DNA of 64,000 nucleotides from UBA10103 sp964437185 (GTDB lineage: Bacteria > Patescibacteriota > Minisyncoccia > Phycocordibacterales > UBA2100), in NCBI GenBank assembly GCA_964437185.1, contig CAYTFU010000001.1:124001-188000 (forward strand). Reading direction: 5' to 3'. This document shows positions 52,079 to 58,196 of the stretch, piece by piece. The notes beneath the pieces are model-generated. The model saw only the letters and a program-made list of their open reading frames with translations. It made no database searches and was not told the DNA's origin. The position numbers and the translations under genes were made by a program. Numbering within the stretch: position 1 is the stretch's first letter; each line of letters opens with the position of its first letter.

Positions 52079-52936
52079 TCATCCGCGGTGTACGCCATTA
52101 CCGCCGATGGGCTTGTACGATGCAATCGCTTTACGCAGGATGAGTCGTTTTTCGAGCGACTGTTTCCATACGCTATTTGAACGCTTGCCATTTATCCGAA
52201 CACCGGAGGAGAAACCAATCTCATTCTGAAATTTCAGCAAGTTTTCTTTGCCGGTAATCACTACTTCATTCGGTAATATTATTCTCGAGTCGATGTAGAA
52301 ATCTGCCAAGAGTCTTTGAATCAGATAGAGGATCGCTACGTTTTTTTGATATCCGCGTACTCGGCGCAAATTTCTCTTCGGCCTGAAATCCATACACCCC
52401 TCATCGTCGAAGAAGGATCGGACAAACTCCCTTTTTAATTGTTTTGGAGAGAATGCAATTTCTTGGAGAAGTTGAATAGACTTCGTCTTCATATAGTCTC
52501 CTAGCGACACATTAAAGTAGCTAATTCTTCGAACGCCTGTGAATTTATTCGCATACCGCTTAGGTTCCAGAGGGTATATTATCTTCATACAATTTTCTAC
52601 CCGGTTCAGCAGTGTCATGTTTCTGTTGTTGTAGATGCATCCTCCTCGTTTTATTTCTCCATCGAAGATCAAGTGTGAGACGAGACATACTAACGCGGGG
52701 TCCCAGCGTGTGAATTTCTTGAAAAGTCTTGCGCTCACACCTCTTCTTTTCAGAGCAATTTCGCGAGCGCGTCTCGCGCTTGATTCGCTGATCGACCTGC
52801 GTTTGCTCTCGCTCAGAGGGAGATTTTGTATATGAAAATGGACTGAAGTCTTAGGTCTTCCGGTAATCCTGACAATTTCGGGCAATGTATAGTCTCTCCT
52901 TCGCAAATCGATGCACTGTTGTTTGAACGCGTTCAT
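52079..52936 (-). CDS. HTH plus LAGLIDADG-type homing-endonuclease-like protein
   Basis: Protein of 285 residues. The N-terminus is a helix-turn-helix (YTLPEIVRITGRPKTSVHFHI, about 16-36) followed by a basic helix (about 40-70). Then come two LAGLIDADG-like elements: VCLVSHLIFDGEI (about 83-95) and REFVRSFFDDEGCMDF (about 170-185), each with an acidic residue at the catalytic place. The ATG is one base after the last base of tRNA-Lys on the same strand. It could be a free-standing homing endonuclease or a regulator derived from one (compare WhiA). Confidence 0.75.
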   Translation of the reverse strand: MNAFKQQCIDLRRRDYTLPEIVRITGRPKTSVHFHIQNLPLSESKRRSISESSARRAREIALKRRGVSARLFKKFTRWDPALVCLVSHLIFDGEIKRGGCIYNNRNMTLLNRVENCMKIIYPLEPKRYANKFTGVRRISYFNVSLGDYMKTKSIQLLQEIAFSPKQLKREFVRSFFDDEGCMDFRPKRNLRRVRGYQKNVAILYLIQRLLADFYIDSRIILPNEVVITGKENLLKFQNEIGFSSGVRINGKRSNSVWKQSLEKRLILRKAIASYKPIGGNGVHRG

Positions 52937-52937
52937 T

Positions 52938-53008
52938 TCCCCCCGGATGGAATCGGACCATCGTCACCCGATTAAAAGTCGGAAGCTCTACCATTGAGCT
53001 ACGAGGGG
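52938..53008 (-). tRNA. tRNA-Lys(UUU)
   Basis: Cloverleaf of 71 bases: acceptor CCCCTCG/CGGGGGG, D-arm GCTC/GAGC, anticodon stem TCCGA/TCGGG with loop CTTTTAA (anticodon UUU), a 4-base variable loop and T-arm GATGG/CCATC. The T-loop reads TCCGATT, so position 55 is C instead of the near-universal U. CCA is not encoded. A LAGLIDADG-like gene follows after one base. Confidence 0.92.
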
Positions 53009-53104
53009 ATACCTTAATCTTACAATATACAGAGGTTCTAATCCATGGCTCTGCTCTCATTGCAGGAATGCGACTATACCATCGCATCTTTTACTTCGCG
53101 AGTT

Positions 53105-53443
53105 CTACAGCGGCAAATCAAATGAGAAAACTCCGGGGCCTGTGATGATCAGAGAGGTTGCCATGACAAAAGCCAAGAGGGTGGTTCCGAGCGCGGTGGT
53201 TCGTGTATGGGGAAGGGCGATCGCCCCGAGAAGGATGAGACTCGCTGCGATTCCTCCCAGCTGCGTCCACGCGCCGACGGCGATAGCGCACGCGGCCGCA
53301 ATTTCAAGAACGCCGAGTATTCGTCCCACGGCACTCTCTCCGTGCGCGAGGTGCTGCCACGCTGAGTACACGAGCGTCGCCGTGAGTGCGATGCGAATCG
53401 CGAGTACTGAGAATGGCGCGAGGAATAGAATATCGGGAAACAT
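53105..53443 (-). CDS. DoxX-like small membrane protein
   Basis: Protein of 112 residues with four hydrophobic helices (about 5-22, 45-62, 65-80, 85-105) and the DoxX-type start IRIALTATLVYSAWQHL. The family is often linked to redox or detoxification but the role is unclear. ATG 53443 is preferred because GGAGGT lies 9 bases before it; the ATG at 53452 would be too close. Confidence 0.72.
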   Translation of the reverse strand: MFPDILFLAPFSVLAIRIALTATLVYSAWQHLAHGESAVGRILGVLEIAAACAIAVGAWTQLGGIAASLILLGAIALPHTRTTALGTTLLAFVMATSLIITGPGVFSFDLPL

Positions 53444-53492
53444 TGCGAGCATACCTCCAAGCTTACGGCTTTTAGAAAATACAACAAGGGGA

Positions 53493-53498
53493 TAGCAT
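53493..53498 (+). promoter_or_regulatory. -10 TAGCAT, 7 bases before the SpoU gene
   Basis: GATAGCAT, 7 bases, ATG 53506. The upstream ATG at 53497 overlaps the -10 box and cannot be the start. Confidence 0.6.
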
Positions 53499-53505
53499 GC
53501 GGGAC

Positions 53506-54024
53506 ATGGATATAGCAGTCCTCTTGCACAACGTCCGCAGCACCCACAATGTGGGCTCGATACTGCGGACAGCAGATGCGGTGGGCGTGTCGCACGTATA
53601 TCTCACGGGATACACTCCCACCCCCGTCGATCGTTTCGGGCGTGCAAGAAAGGACATCGCGAAAACTGCGCTCGGAGCCGAATGCTCTGTGCCGTGGACG
53701 TACCAGAAATCCGCGAACAGTTGCATCGCATCGCTCCGGAAAGAAGGCTGGCGGATTGTGGGGGTAGAACAGGATCTTCACGCGACTGATTATCGGACAA
53801 TGAAAAAACAATATAAAGTTTTGTTCGTGTTTGGCAACGAAGTGCGCGGGCTGTCGAAAGAGCTTCGTGCGCTTTGCGACGAGCTTGTAGAGATCCCGAT
53901 GCGGGGAAAGCTGCTTCGCGATGCCGCGCACCCACATCATGGCGGCGGGGGAAAAGAATCTTTAAATATCGCGGTTGCCGCTGGAATCGTGCTTTTTGAG
54001 ACGGCTAGGCCGCATTCAAAATAA
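53506..54024 (+). CDS. SpoU/TrmH-family RNA 2'-O-methyltransferase
   Basis: SPOUT methyltransferase of tRNA or rRNA, 172 residues, the short form without substrate-binding domain. Motif 1 is LHNVRSTHNVGSILRTADAVG, motif 2 FGNEVRGLSKELRALCDELVEIPM, motif 3 ESLNIAVAAGIVLFE. Between motifs 2 and 3 the family usually has only a few residues; here RGKLLRDAAHPHHGGGGK is inserted in the SAM-binding knot loop. The exact target cannot be told. Confidence 0.9.
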   Translation: MDIAVLLHNVRSTHNVGSILRTADAVGVSHVYLTGYTPTPVDRFGRARKDIAKTALGAECSVPWTYQKSANSCIASLRKEGWRIVGVEQDLHATDYRTMKKQYKVLFVFGNEVRGLSKELRALCDELVEIPMRGKLLRDAAHPHHGGGGKESLNIAVAAGIVLFETARPHSK

Positions 54025-54050
54025 GTTCCCCATGTATATGATTACGGCTC

Positions 54051-55064
54051 CTAGTATGTGAGTACGTCGACGACCTGCCCTCTTTCGTCGAGAAGGCGGA
54101 CAACGTCGTGAACGTTTTGCCACAGACCAACGGGCGATCCCAAATAGACGCGCCATGTGGGACGCGTGAAGTATGCCGACCGCTGGTTCGCCTGGACGCA
54201 GCCATTGTATGAGAGGTTGTTGGCAACCACCGACCGACATGCGGGCGAGAGCGTCTCGGGCATGGTCGTGGGGAAATGGCACTGGCCGACGGTGCTTACA
54301 AAGTAGAGGCACTCCTCGCCGTACGTGCGAATGTTTTCGGCGTTCAGGGAAAGCGCGCTCGATGAATCGGGGCACTCCAGCGGGAGTGGAGGGGAGAATT
54401 GTTGCAGCTCGTTGAGATAGCCGGTGCACATGTTTTCCTGAAACGAGACGCCGATCGGAGATGATCCCGACATGAGTACCGCGACGTTTCCGGGCGCGAG
54501 TTCAATCGATCGTGTCTTGTTTACCGATCCGAGTACGAAAAACGGAGTTCCTTCTGGGATGTACGCGCGCACTCCCGTGACTGTGCTATGGAGAGACCAG
54601 CCGGTTATGGTTGTCGGGGTGTCGCCTCGGGGATTTGCTACGATTGAAAGGTATTCGCTGGCCGGATCATTTTCTCCCGTAACCCCCTGCGCGAGCGCAA
54701 CGTACCCTCGGTATGGCGAGGGGTTGCCAAAGGTGCGGGGGTCTTGAAGGAGCGACGCGGATGCATCCTCCGGAATGACGTATCCTGAGCCTGGTACAAA
54801 CGTGTCTTGCGAAGAGGTGTCGAAGTCGTAAATTTCTGGTCCGCTCACCATCACATCTTCTTTCCATGGGAGCTGGAAAAGCGTACCGGTCGCATTGCTT
54901 CCGCCCATGTACCACGCAAGCGGATTGAAATACGATTGTCCCGAAGACTTCACTTTTTGAATTCCACCAGTAACGAGCCAGAAGACGGCGAACGCGAGCA
55001 AAAAAAGAAGAGCAGACACTTTCAGTGTCTTCATGATCATGGATGGTTTGTGATGACCGGACAT
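54051..55064 (-). CDS. Membrane-anchored protein with a lamin-tail-like domain
   Basis: Protein of 337 residues. An N-terminal helix (about 15-34, VSALLFLLAFAVFWLVTGG) anchors it. The middle (about 110-200) has the LTD-like beta pattern YLSIVANPRGDTPTTITGWSL ... AYIPEGTPFFVLG, a domain frequent in CPR surface proteins. The C-terminal part has cysteines (CPDSSS, GEECLYF, GQCHF, PACRS, NGCVQ) and a second LTD-like segment (VVRLLDERGQVVD). Outer-surface protein of unknown role. Confidence 0.75.
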   Translation of the reverse strand: MSGHHKPSMIMKTLKVSALLFLLAFAVFWLVTGGIQKVKSSGQSYFNPLAWYMGGSNATGTLFQLPWKEDVMVSGPEIYDFDTSSQDTFVPGSGYVIPEDASASLLQDPRTFGNPSPYRGYVALAQGVTGENDPASEYLSIVANPRGDTPTTITGWSLHSTVTGVRAYIPEGTPFFVLGSVNKTRSIELAPGNVAVLMSGSSPIGVSFQENMCTGYLNELQQFSPPLPLECPDSSSALSLNAENIRTYGEECLYFVSTVGQCHFPTTMPETLSPACRSVVANNLSYNGCVQANQRSAYFTRPTWRVYLGSPVGLWQNVHDVVRLLDERGQVVDVLTY

Positions 55065-55071
55065 ACAAGGA

Positions 55072-55077
55072 AGTATA
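55072..55077 (-). promoter_or_regulatory. -10 TATACT, 7 bases before the LTD-like gene
   Basis: Minus strand: TTGTATACT, 7 bases, ATG 55064. Confidence 0.7.
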
Positions 55078-55095
55078 CAAGATCCGCAATCTCAG

Positions 55096-56367
55096 TTAGC
55101 GGTGGTCGGCAGTGTTTTGACCGGGCAATGTTCGTATCTCCTCGCGCGCGACCTCCGCGTCACTCCACGGAATTTTACTTCCGCGTGGTCCGCAGATACA
55201 CGGATCAGTGCCTTTGCCCGTGATGAGGACGGCGTCGCCCGCGTTCGCAAGCGCACAGCCTCGGCGGATCGCCTCGCGTCTGTCCATGATGATTTCGGGC
55301 ACCCGCTTCATCTCAGTCGCAAGGGCGTTTACGATTTTTTGCGGGTCCTCATCGTACGGATCTTCGTTGGTGAGGATCACGTGGTCGCAATGTGTATCAG
55401 CGATTCTCCCCATGACCGGCCGTTTCCACGTGTCGCGTCCTCCGCCCGTCGCGCCCAGGACGCAGATTTTCCGAGAGTTTTTATAGGCGTCATACAATGC
55501 GGTAAGAGAGTCGGGAGTGTGCGCGTAATCTACGACGACCGTGTAGTTCTGACCCGCATCGATTGTCTCGGCTCGTCCGGGAATGCGAACCGTTTTTTCT
55601 AGTCCACGGGCGATTGCGTCGACAGAAATACCCAATGAGTTGGAAAGAGTCGCTGCCGCGAGTGCATTTTTGAGAGAAAACTCTCCGGGGAGATGTACCG
55701 ATATGTTTGTATCCAAAAACGTGAAGGATCCGCCGCTTTCACTAGCGTGCCACGGGCTCTGTTTTCTGAGCGAGTAGGGAAGCGATCGCTCTACGGGCAG
55801 CGTGAGGTACCGGCTACTTTCAGTGTCATCGGCAAGTGCCGCAATAATACGCGGACGTTTGCTTGATCGCGCGAGCTGCCGTGCAATTTCGAATTTCGCA
55901 TTCGCATACGCGTCATACGAGCCGTGCGATTCAATGTGTTCAGGCGCGAGGTTGGTAAAAATCAGCGCGTCGAGATCGATGAATCGGTGGCGATGTTGCT
56001 TCGCGCCCTCGGAAGTCATTTCGAGAATAGCGGCTGTACAGCCTTTTTTGCGCACATCGTGCAAGAATCGTTGGATGAAGAATCGTCCCGGCATCGACAT
56101 ACGCATTTCATTTGGGCGCGAATCGGCCGCCGCTTTGATCCGTATTGAATTGAGAAGCGCTGTTGTGTAACCGGCCTCTTCAAGAATGGCATTGAGCATC
56201 TCCGTCGTCGATGATTTTCCTTTTGTGCCCGTCACAGCGATTACGAGCAGCTTTCGTGATGGAAATCCATATCGGATGGCGCTGCAATATGCGAGTGAAA
56301 GGTGGTAGAGCGATACGATGAAAGAGGGGAGAATGGCTTTGAGCAATCGTTTGATTCGGTACACCAT
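55096..56367 (-). CDS. murE: MurE-type Mur ligase
   Basis: Adds the third amino acid to UDP-MurNAc-L-Ala-D-Glu in wall synthesis. It has 423 residues, lacking most of the N-terminal substrate domain; instead there is a hydrophobic N-terminus (LPSFIVSLYHLSLAY). ATP motif VTGTKGKSSTTEM (about 45), the catalytic EMTSEGAKQHR, NLAPEHIESHGSYDAYANAKFE and VVDYAHTPDSL are present. The specificity loop reads TNEDPYDEDP, where meso-DAP enzymes have DNPR, so the substrate is not obvious. It ends close to the ruvA operon on the same strand. Confidence 0.85.
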   Translation of the reverse strand: MVYRIKRLLKAILPSFIVSLYHLSLAYCSAIRYGFPSRKLLVIAVTGTKGKSSTTEMLNAILEEAGYTTALLNSIRIKAAADSRPNEMRMSMPGRFFIQRFLHDVRKKGCTAAILEMTSEGAKQHRHRFIDLDALIFTNLAPEHIESHGSYDAYANAKFEIARQLARSSKRPRIIAALADDTESSRYLTLPVERSLPYSLRKQSPWHASESGGSFTFLDTNISVHLPGEFSLKNALAAATLSNSLGISVDAIARGLEKTVRIPGRAETIDAGQNYTVVVDYAHTPDSLTALYDAYKNSRKICVLGATGGGRDTWKRPVMGRIADTHCDHVILTNEDPYDEDPQKIVNALATEMKRVPEIIMDRREAIRRGCALANAGDAVLITGKGTDPCICGPRGSKIPWSDAEVAREEIRTLPGQNTADHR

Positions 56368-56372
56368 GGATG

Positions 56373-56942
56373 TTATGTGCGGCCGAGGATGCGGAGCGCT
56401 TCTCGCAGGCGGTCGCTCGATTTTTCGACCTCGCGCGGAATCTTGCGAAGCGCATCGCGCGCTTCGGCTTGCGAGTACCCGAGCGCGAGCATTGCTTCAA
56501 GCGCTTCGCCGTCACCCTTCAGCGATGAGGCACCCTTATCGGCCGCGCCGATCTTTTCCTGCAATTCGAGTACAATTTTCTCGGCGGTTTTCTTGCCGAT
56601 TCCCGATACTTTCGTGAGATATGAAGCGTTTCCGGCAGAAATAGCATTTCTCAATGTCTCAACGGTGGCGATGTCGAGAATAGCGAGCGCTGACTTTGGT
56701 CCGATTCCAGAGACGGTGAGTAGGAGCTCAAAGATGCGCAGCTCCTCTTCGGTCGCAAAGCCGTAGAGATCAAGCGCGGTCTCGCGTACTGCAAGGTGAG
56801 TCCATGCTGAAACGACATTCCCCGGTCGGACCGACGCGAGCATCTCGCGGGTCATGAATACTTTGTATCCAACGCCGTGGGCCGAAACGATGGCGTAACC
56901 AGCTTTTGTTGCTACCGCGTCTCCGCTGAGGTGTCCGATCAT
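56373..56942 (-). CDS. ruvA: Holliday junction-binding protein RuvA
   Basis: Tetrameric junction binder that positions RuvB; 189 residues, usual length. OB-fold start MIGHLSGDAVATKAGYAIV, two helix-hairpin-helix motifs (LLTVSGIGPKSALAIL and LTKVSGIGKKTAEKIVLEL) and the C-terminal RuvB-contact domain (EALEAMLALGYSQAEARDAL). The start follows the promoter spacing. The murE-type gene follows 5 bases after its stop. Confidence 0.96.
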   Translation of the reverse strand: MIGHLSGDAVATKAGYAIVSAHGVGYKVFMTREMLASVRPGNVVSAWTHLAVRETALDLYGFATEEELRIFELLLTVSGIGPKSALAILDIATVETLRNAISAGNASYLTKVSGIGKKTAEKIVLELQEKIGAADKGASSLKGDGEALEAMLALGYSQAEARDALRKIPREVEKSSDRLREALRILGRT

Positions 56943-56948
56943 GTGGGT

Positions 56949-56954
56949 ATCATA
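56949..56954 (-). promoter_or_regulatory. -10 TATGAT, 6 bases before ruvA
   Basis: Minus strand: GGTATGAT, ACCCAC, ATG 56942. Confidence 0.7.
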
Positions 56955-57011
56955 CCGCGAAGCCCTCAATTTTCGATGCGCACTTGTGTTGCGTTGAGGC
57001 GGAGTTTCGTG

Positions 57012-57017
57012 TAGTAT
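57012..57017 (+). promoter_or_regulatory. -10 TAGTAT, 7 bases before rpsT
   Basis: GTAGTAT, 7 bases, ATG 57025. Divergent from the ruvA promoter. Confidence 0.65.
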
Positions 57018-57024
57018 CGCGCGA

Positions 57025-57288
57025 ATGGCAAATACAGATTCCGCAAAAAAGGCTAAGCGCGTGGCCGAACGTCGCCGCGTGATCAACGTCCGCCGCAATA
57101 AGGCGGTGAAAGATTCCATGAAATCTATGCAAAAGCTCGTGGTCGCAAAGAAAGAGAAAGACGCCGCGGCCACGCTTTCTGGAGTCTACAAGGCGATTGA
57201 TAAGGCGGTGAAGGGTGGAACGCTCAAGAAAAATACTGCAGCGCGTATGAAATCCCGCGCGGCTAAAAGTCTAAAGACTACTCAGTAG
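57025..57288 (+). CDS. rpsT: 30S ribosomal protein S20
   Basis: Primary-binding small-subunit protein, 87 residues, basic and helical. The S20 pattern is clear: SAKKAKRVAERRRVINVRRNK at the start and GTLKKNTAARMKSRAAK at the end. Apparently leaderless. It converges on tRNA-Arg, whose 3' end lies 19 bases after the stop. Confidence 0.96.
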   Translation: MANTDSAKKAKRVAERRRVINVRRNKAVKDSMKSMQKLVVAKKEKDAAATLSGVYKAIDKAVKGGTLKKNTAARMKSRAAKSLKTTQ

Positions 57289-57306
57289 AGGTCGAACCCC
57301 TGTTTG

Positions 57307-57378
57307 TGCTCCCGCCAGGAATCGAACCTGGATCAGCAACTCCGCAAGCTGCTATTCTATCCATTAAACTACGGGAGC
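57307..57378 (-). tRNA. tRNA-Arg(GCG)
   Basis: Cloverleaf of 72 bases: acceptor GCTCCCG/CGGGAGC (perfect), D-stem GTTT/GAAT, anticodon stem GCAGC/GTTGC with loop TTGCGGA (anticodon GCG, codon CGC), a 4-base variable loop and T-arm CCAGG/CCTGG with loop TTCGATT. CCA is not encoded. Most bacteria read CGN with an A34 tRNA deaminated to inosine; G34 here would not need TadA. The 5' end overlaps the stop of the LAGLIDADG-like gene. Confidence 0.93.
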
Positions 57379-58061
57379 CGGTCGGAGAGTATAGCATGAA
57401 TTCCATAACCAATCTCAAGAAGTTCCTTTCGAATATAGTGACCCGGATAGTATATGAAGCAGATGCCCTTAAAATTCCTTCGATGCCGTTTTTCCTTATT
57501 GCGGGGCTTTCGGTATGGCTTCCAAAACTGAGTGGGTGATACGTGAAGAAGTTTTGACCAAAAAGCAGTCGCCTCGCGTAAGTTGTGATAGTGGTGTACG
57601 TGCAATCGGATTCGAAGCCGCGATTCGTCAATCGTGAAGCTGCTTCGCAGTAACGTCATAAACAGCACAATGAGGCGCGGGTCAGTATTTACAAAGCGAA
57701 GTCCGTGAGAGCCTTCTGCCTTTGTTCCTTCGGACCAGTAAAGCATAGCGAGGAGGGAGATGCGCATGCCAGCGTCCTTCAAGTGGAGTGTTTTCAACAC
57801 TTTGTGGGCACTTTCACTGGCCCGCGCTTCTCGTTGCTTTTTCAAACGCTGGATCGATTCTCGCGCGCTAACCCGTATTTTTTTTAAGTGCTGCAGTTGC
57901 ATTTTACGCGTGAAAATCTCTGGGTATTTCTTGCCCAACCAGAGTGAAAGGGTGCTTTTCGGGATAGGGTATTGGGATCGTATCTCGGCGTAGGTTTTTC
58001 CCGACTGCCTCAATTTCTCAACAATCGTCCGGATTTTCGTTCCGTAACGTTTCCTCGCCAT
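57369..58061 (-). CDS. HTH plus LAGLIDADG-like protein ending inside tRNA-Arg
   Basis: Protein of 230 residues, same build as the gene beside tRNA-Lys: N-terminal helix-turn-helix (KTYAEIRSQYPIPKSTLSLWL, about 22-42), a long basic helix (about 50-90), then a core starting MRISLLAMLYWSEGTK (about 98-113) where SEG matches the acidic LAGLIDADG end, and further strands (LRFVNTDPRLIVLFMTLLR). A full second motif is less clear. The last codons and the TAG stop are the tRNA acceptor strand and U8-A9-G10. Endonuclease or transcription regulator. Confidence 0.68.
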   Translation of the reverse strand: MARKRYGTKIRTIVEKLRQSGKTYAEIRSQYPIPKSTLSLWLGKKYPEIFTRKMQLQHLKKIRVSARESIQRLKKQREARASESAHKVLKTLHLKDAGMRISLLAMLYWSEGTKAEGSHGLRFVNTDPRLIVLFMTLLRSSFTIDESRLRIRLHVHHYHNLREATAFWSKLLHVSPTQFWKPYRKPRNKEKRHRRNFKGICFIYYPGHYIRKELLEIGYGIHAILSDRLP

Positions 58062-58196
58062 GTAGATATTGTATAGAATCTGTTACCCAATGACCAGCGA
58101 CCTATGTTCGTATCTCTGACGACCAGCGAATGACATGTCCACATTTTTTCTTTTTTTCGTATTGCGAAGAGTGTGTACGGGCCGCATGATTGCAAC

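Noticed and set aside
52079..53008. Group I intron carrying a homing endonuclease within tRNA-Lys
   Set aside because: The tRNA is uninterrupted and complete; no intron core lies between the tRNA and the gene.
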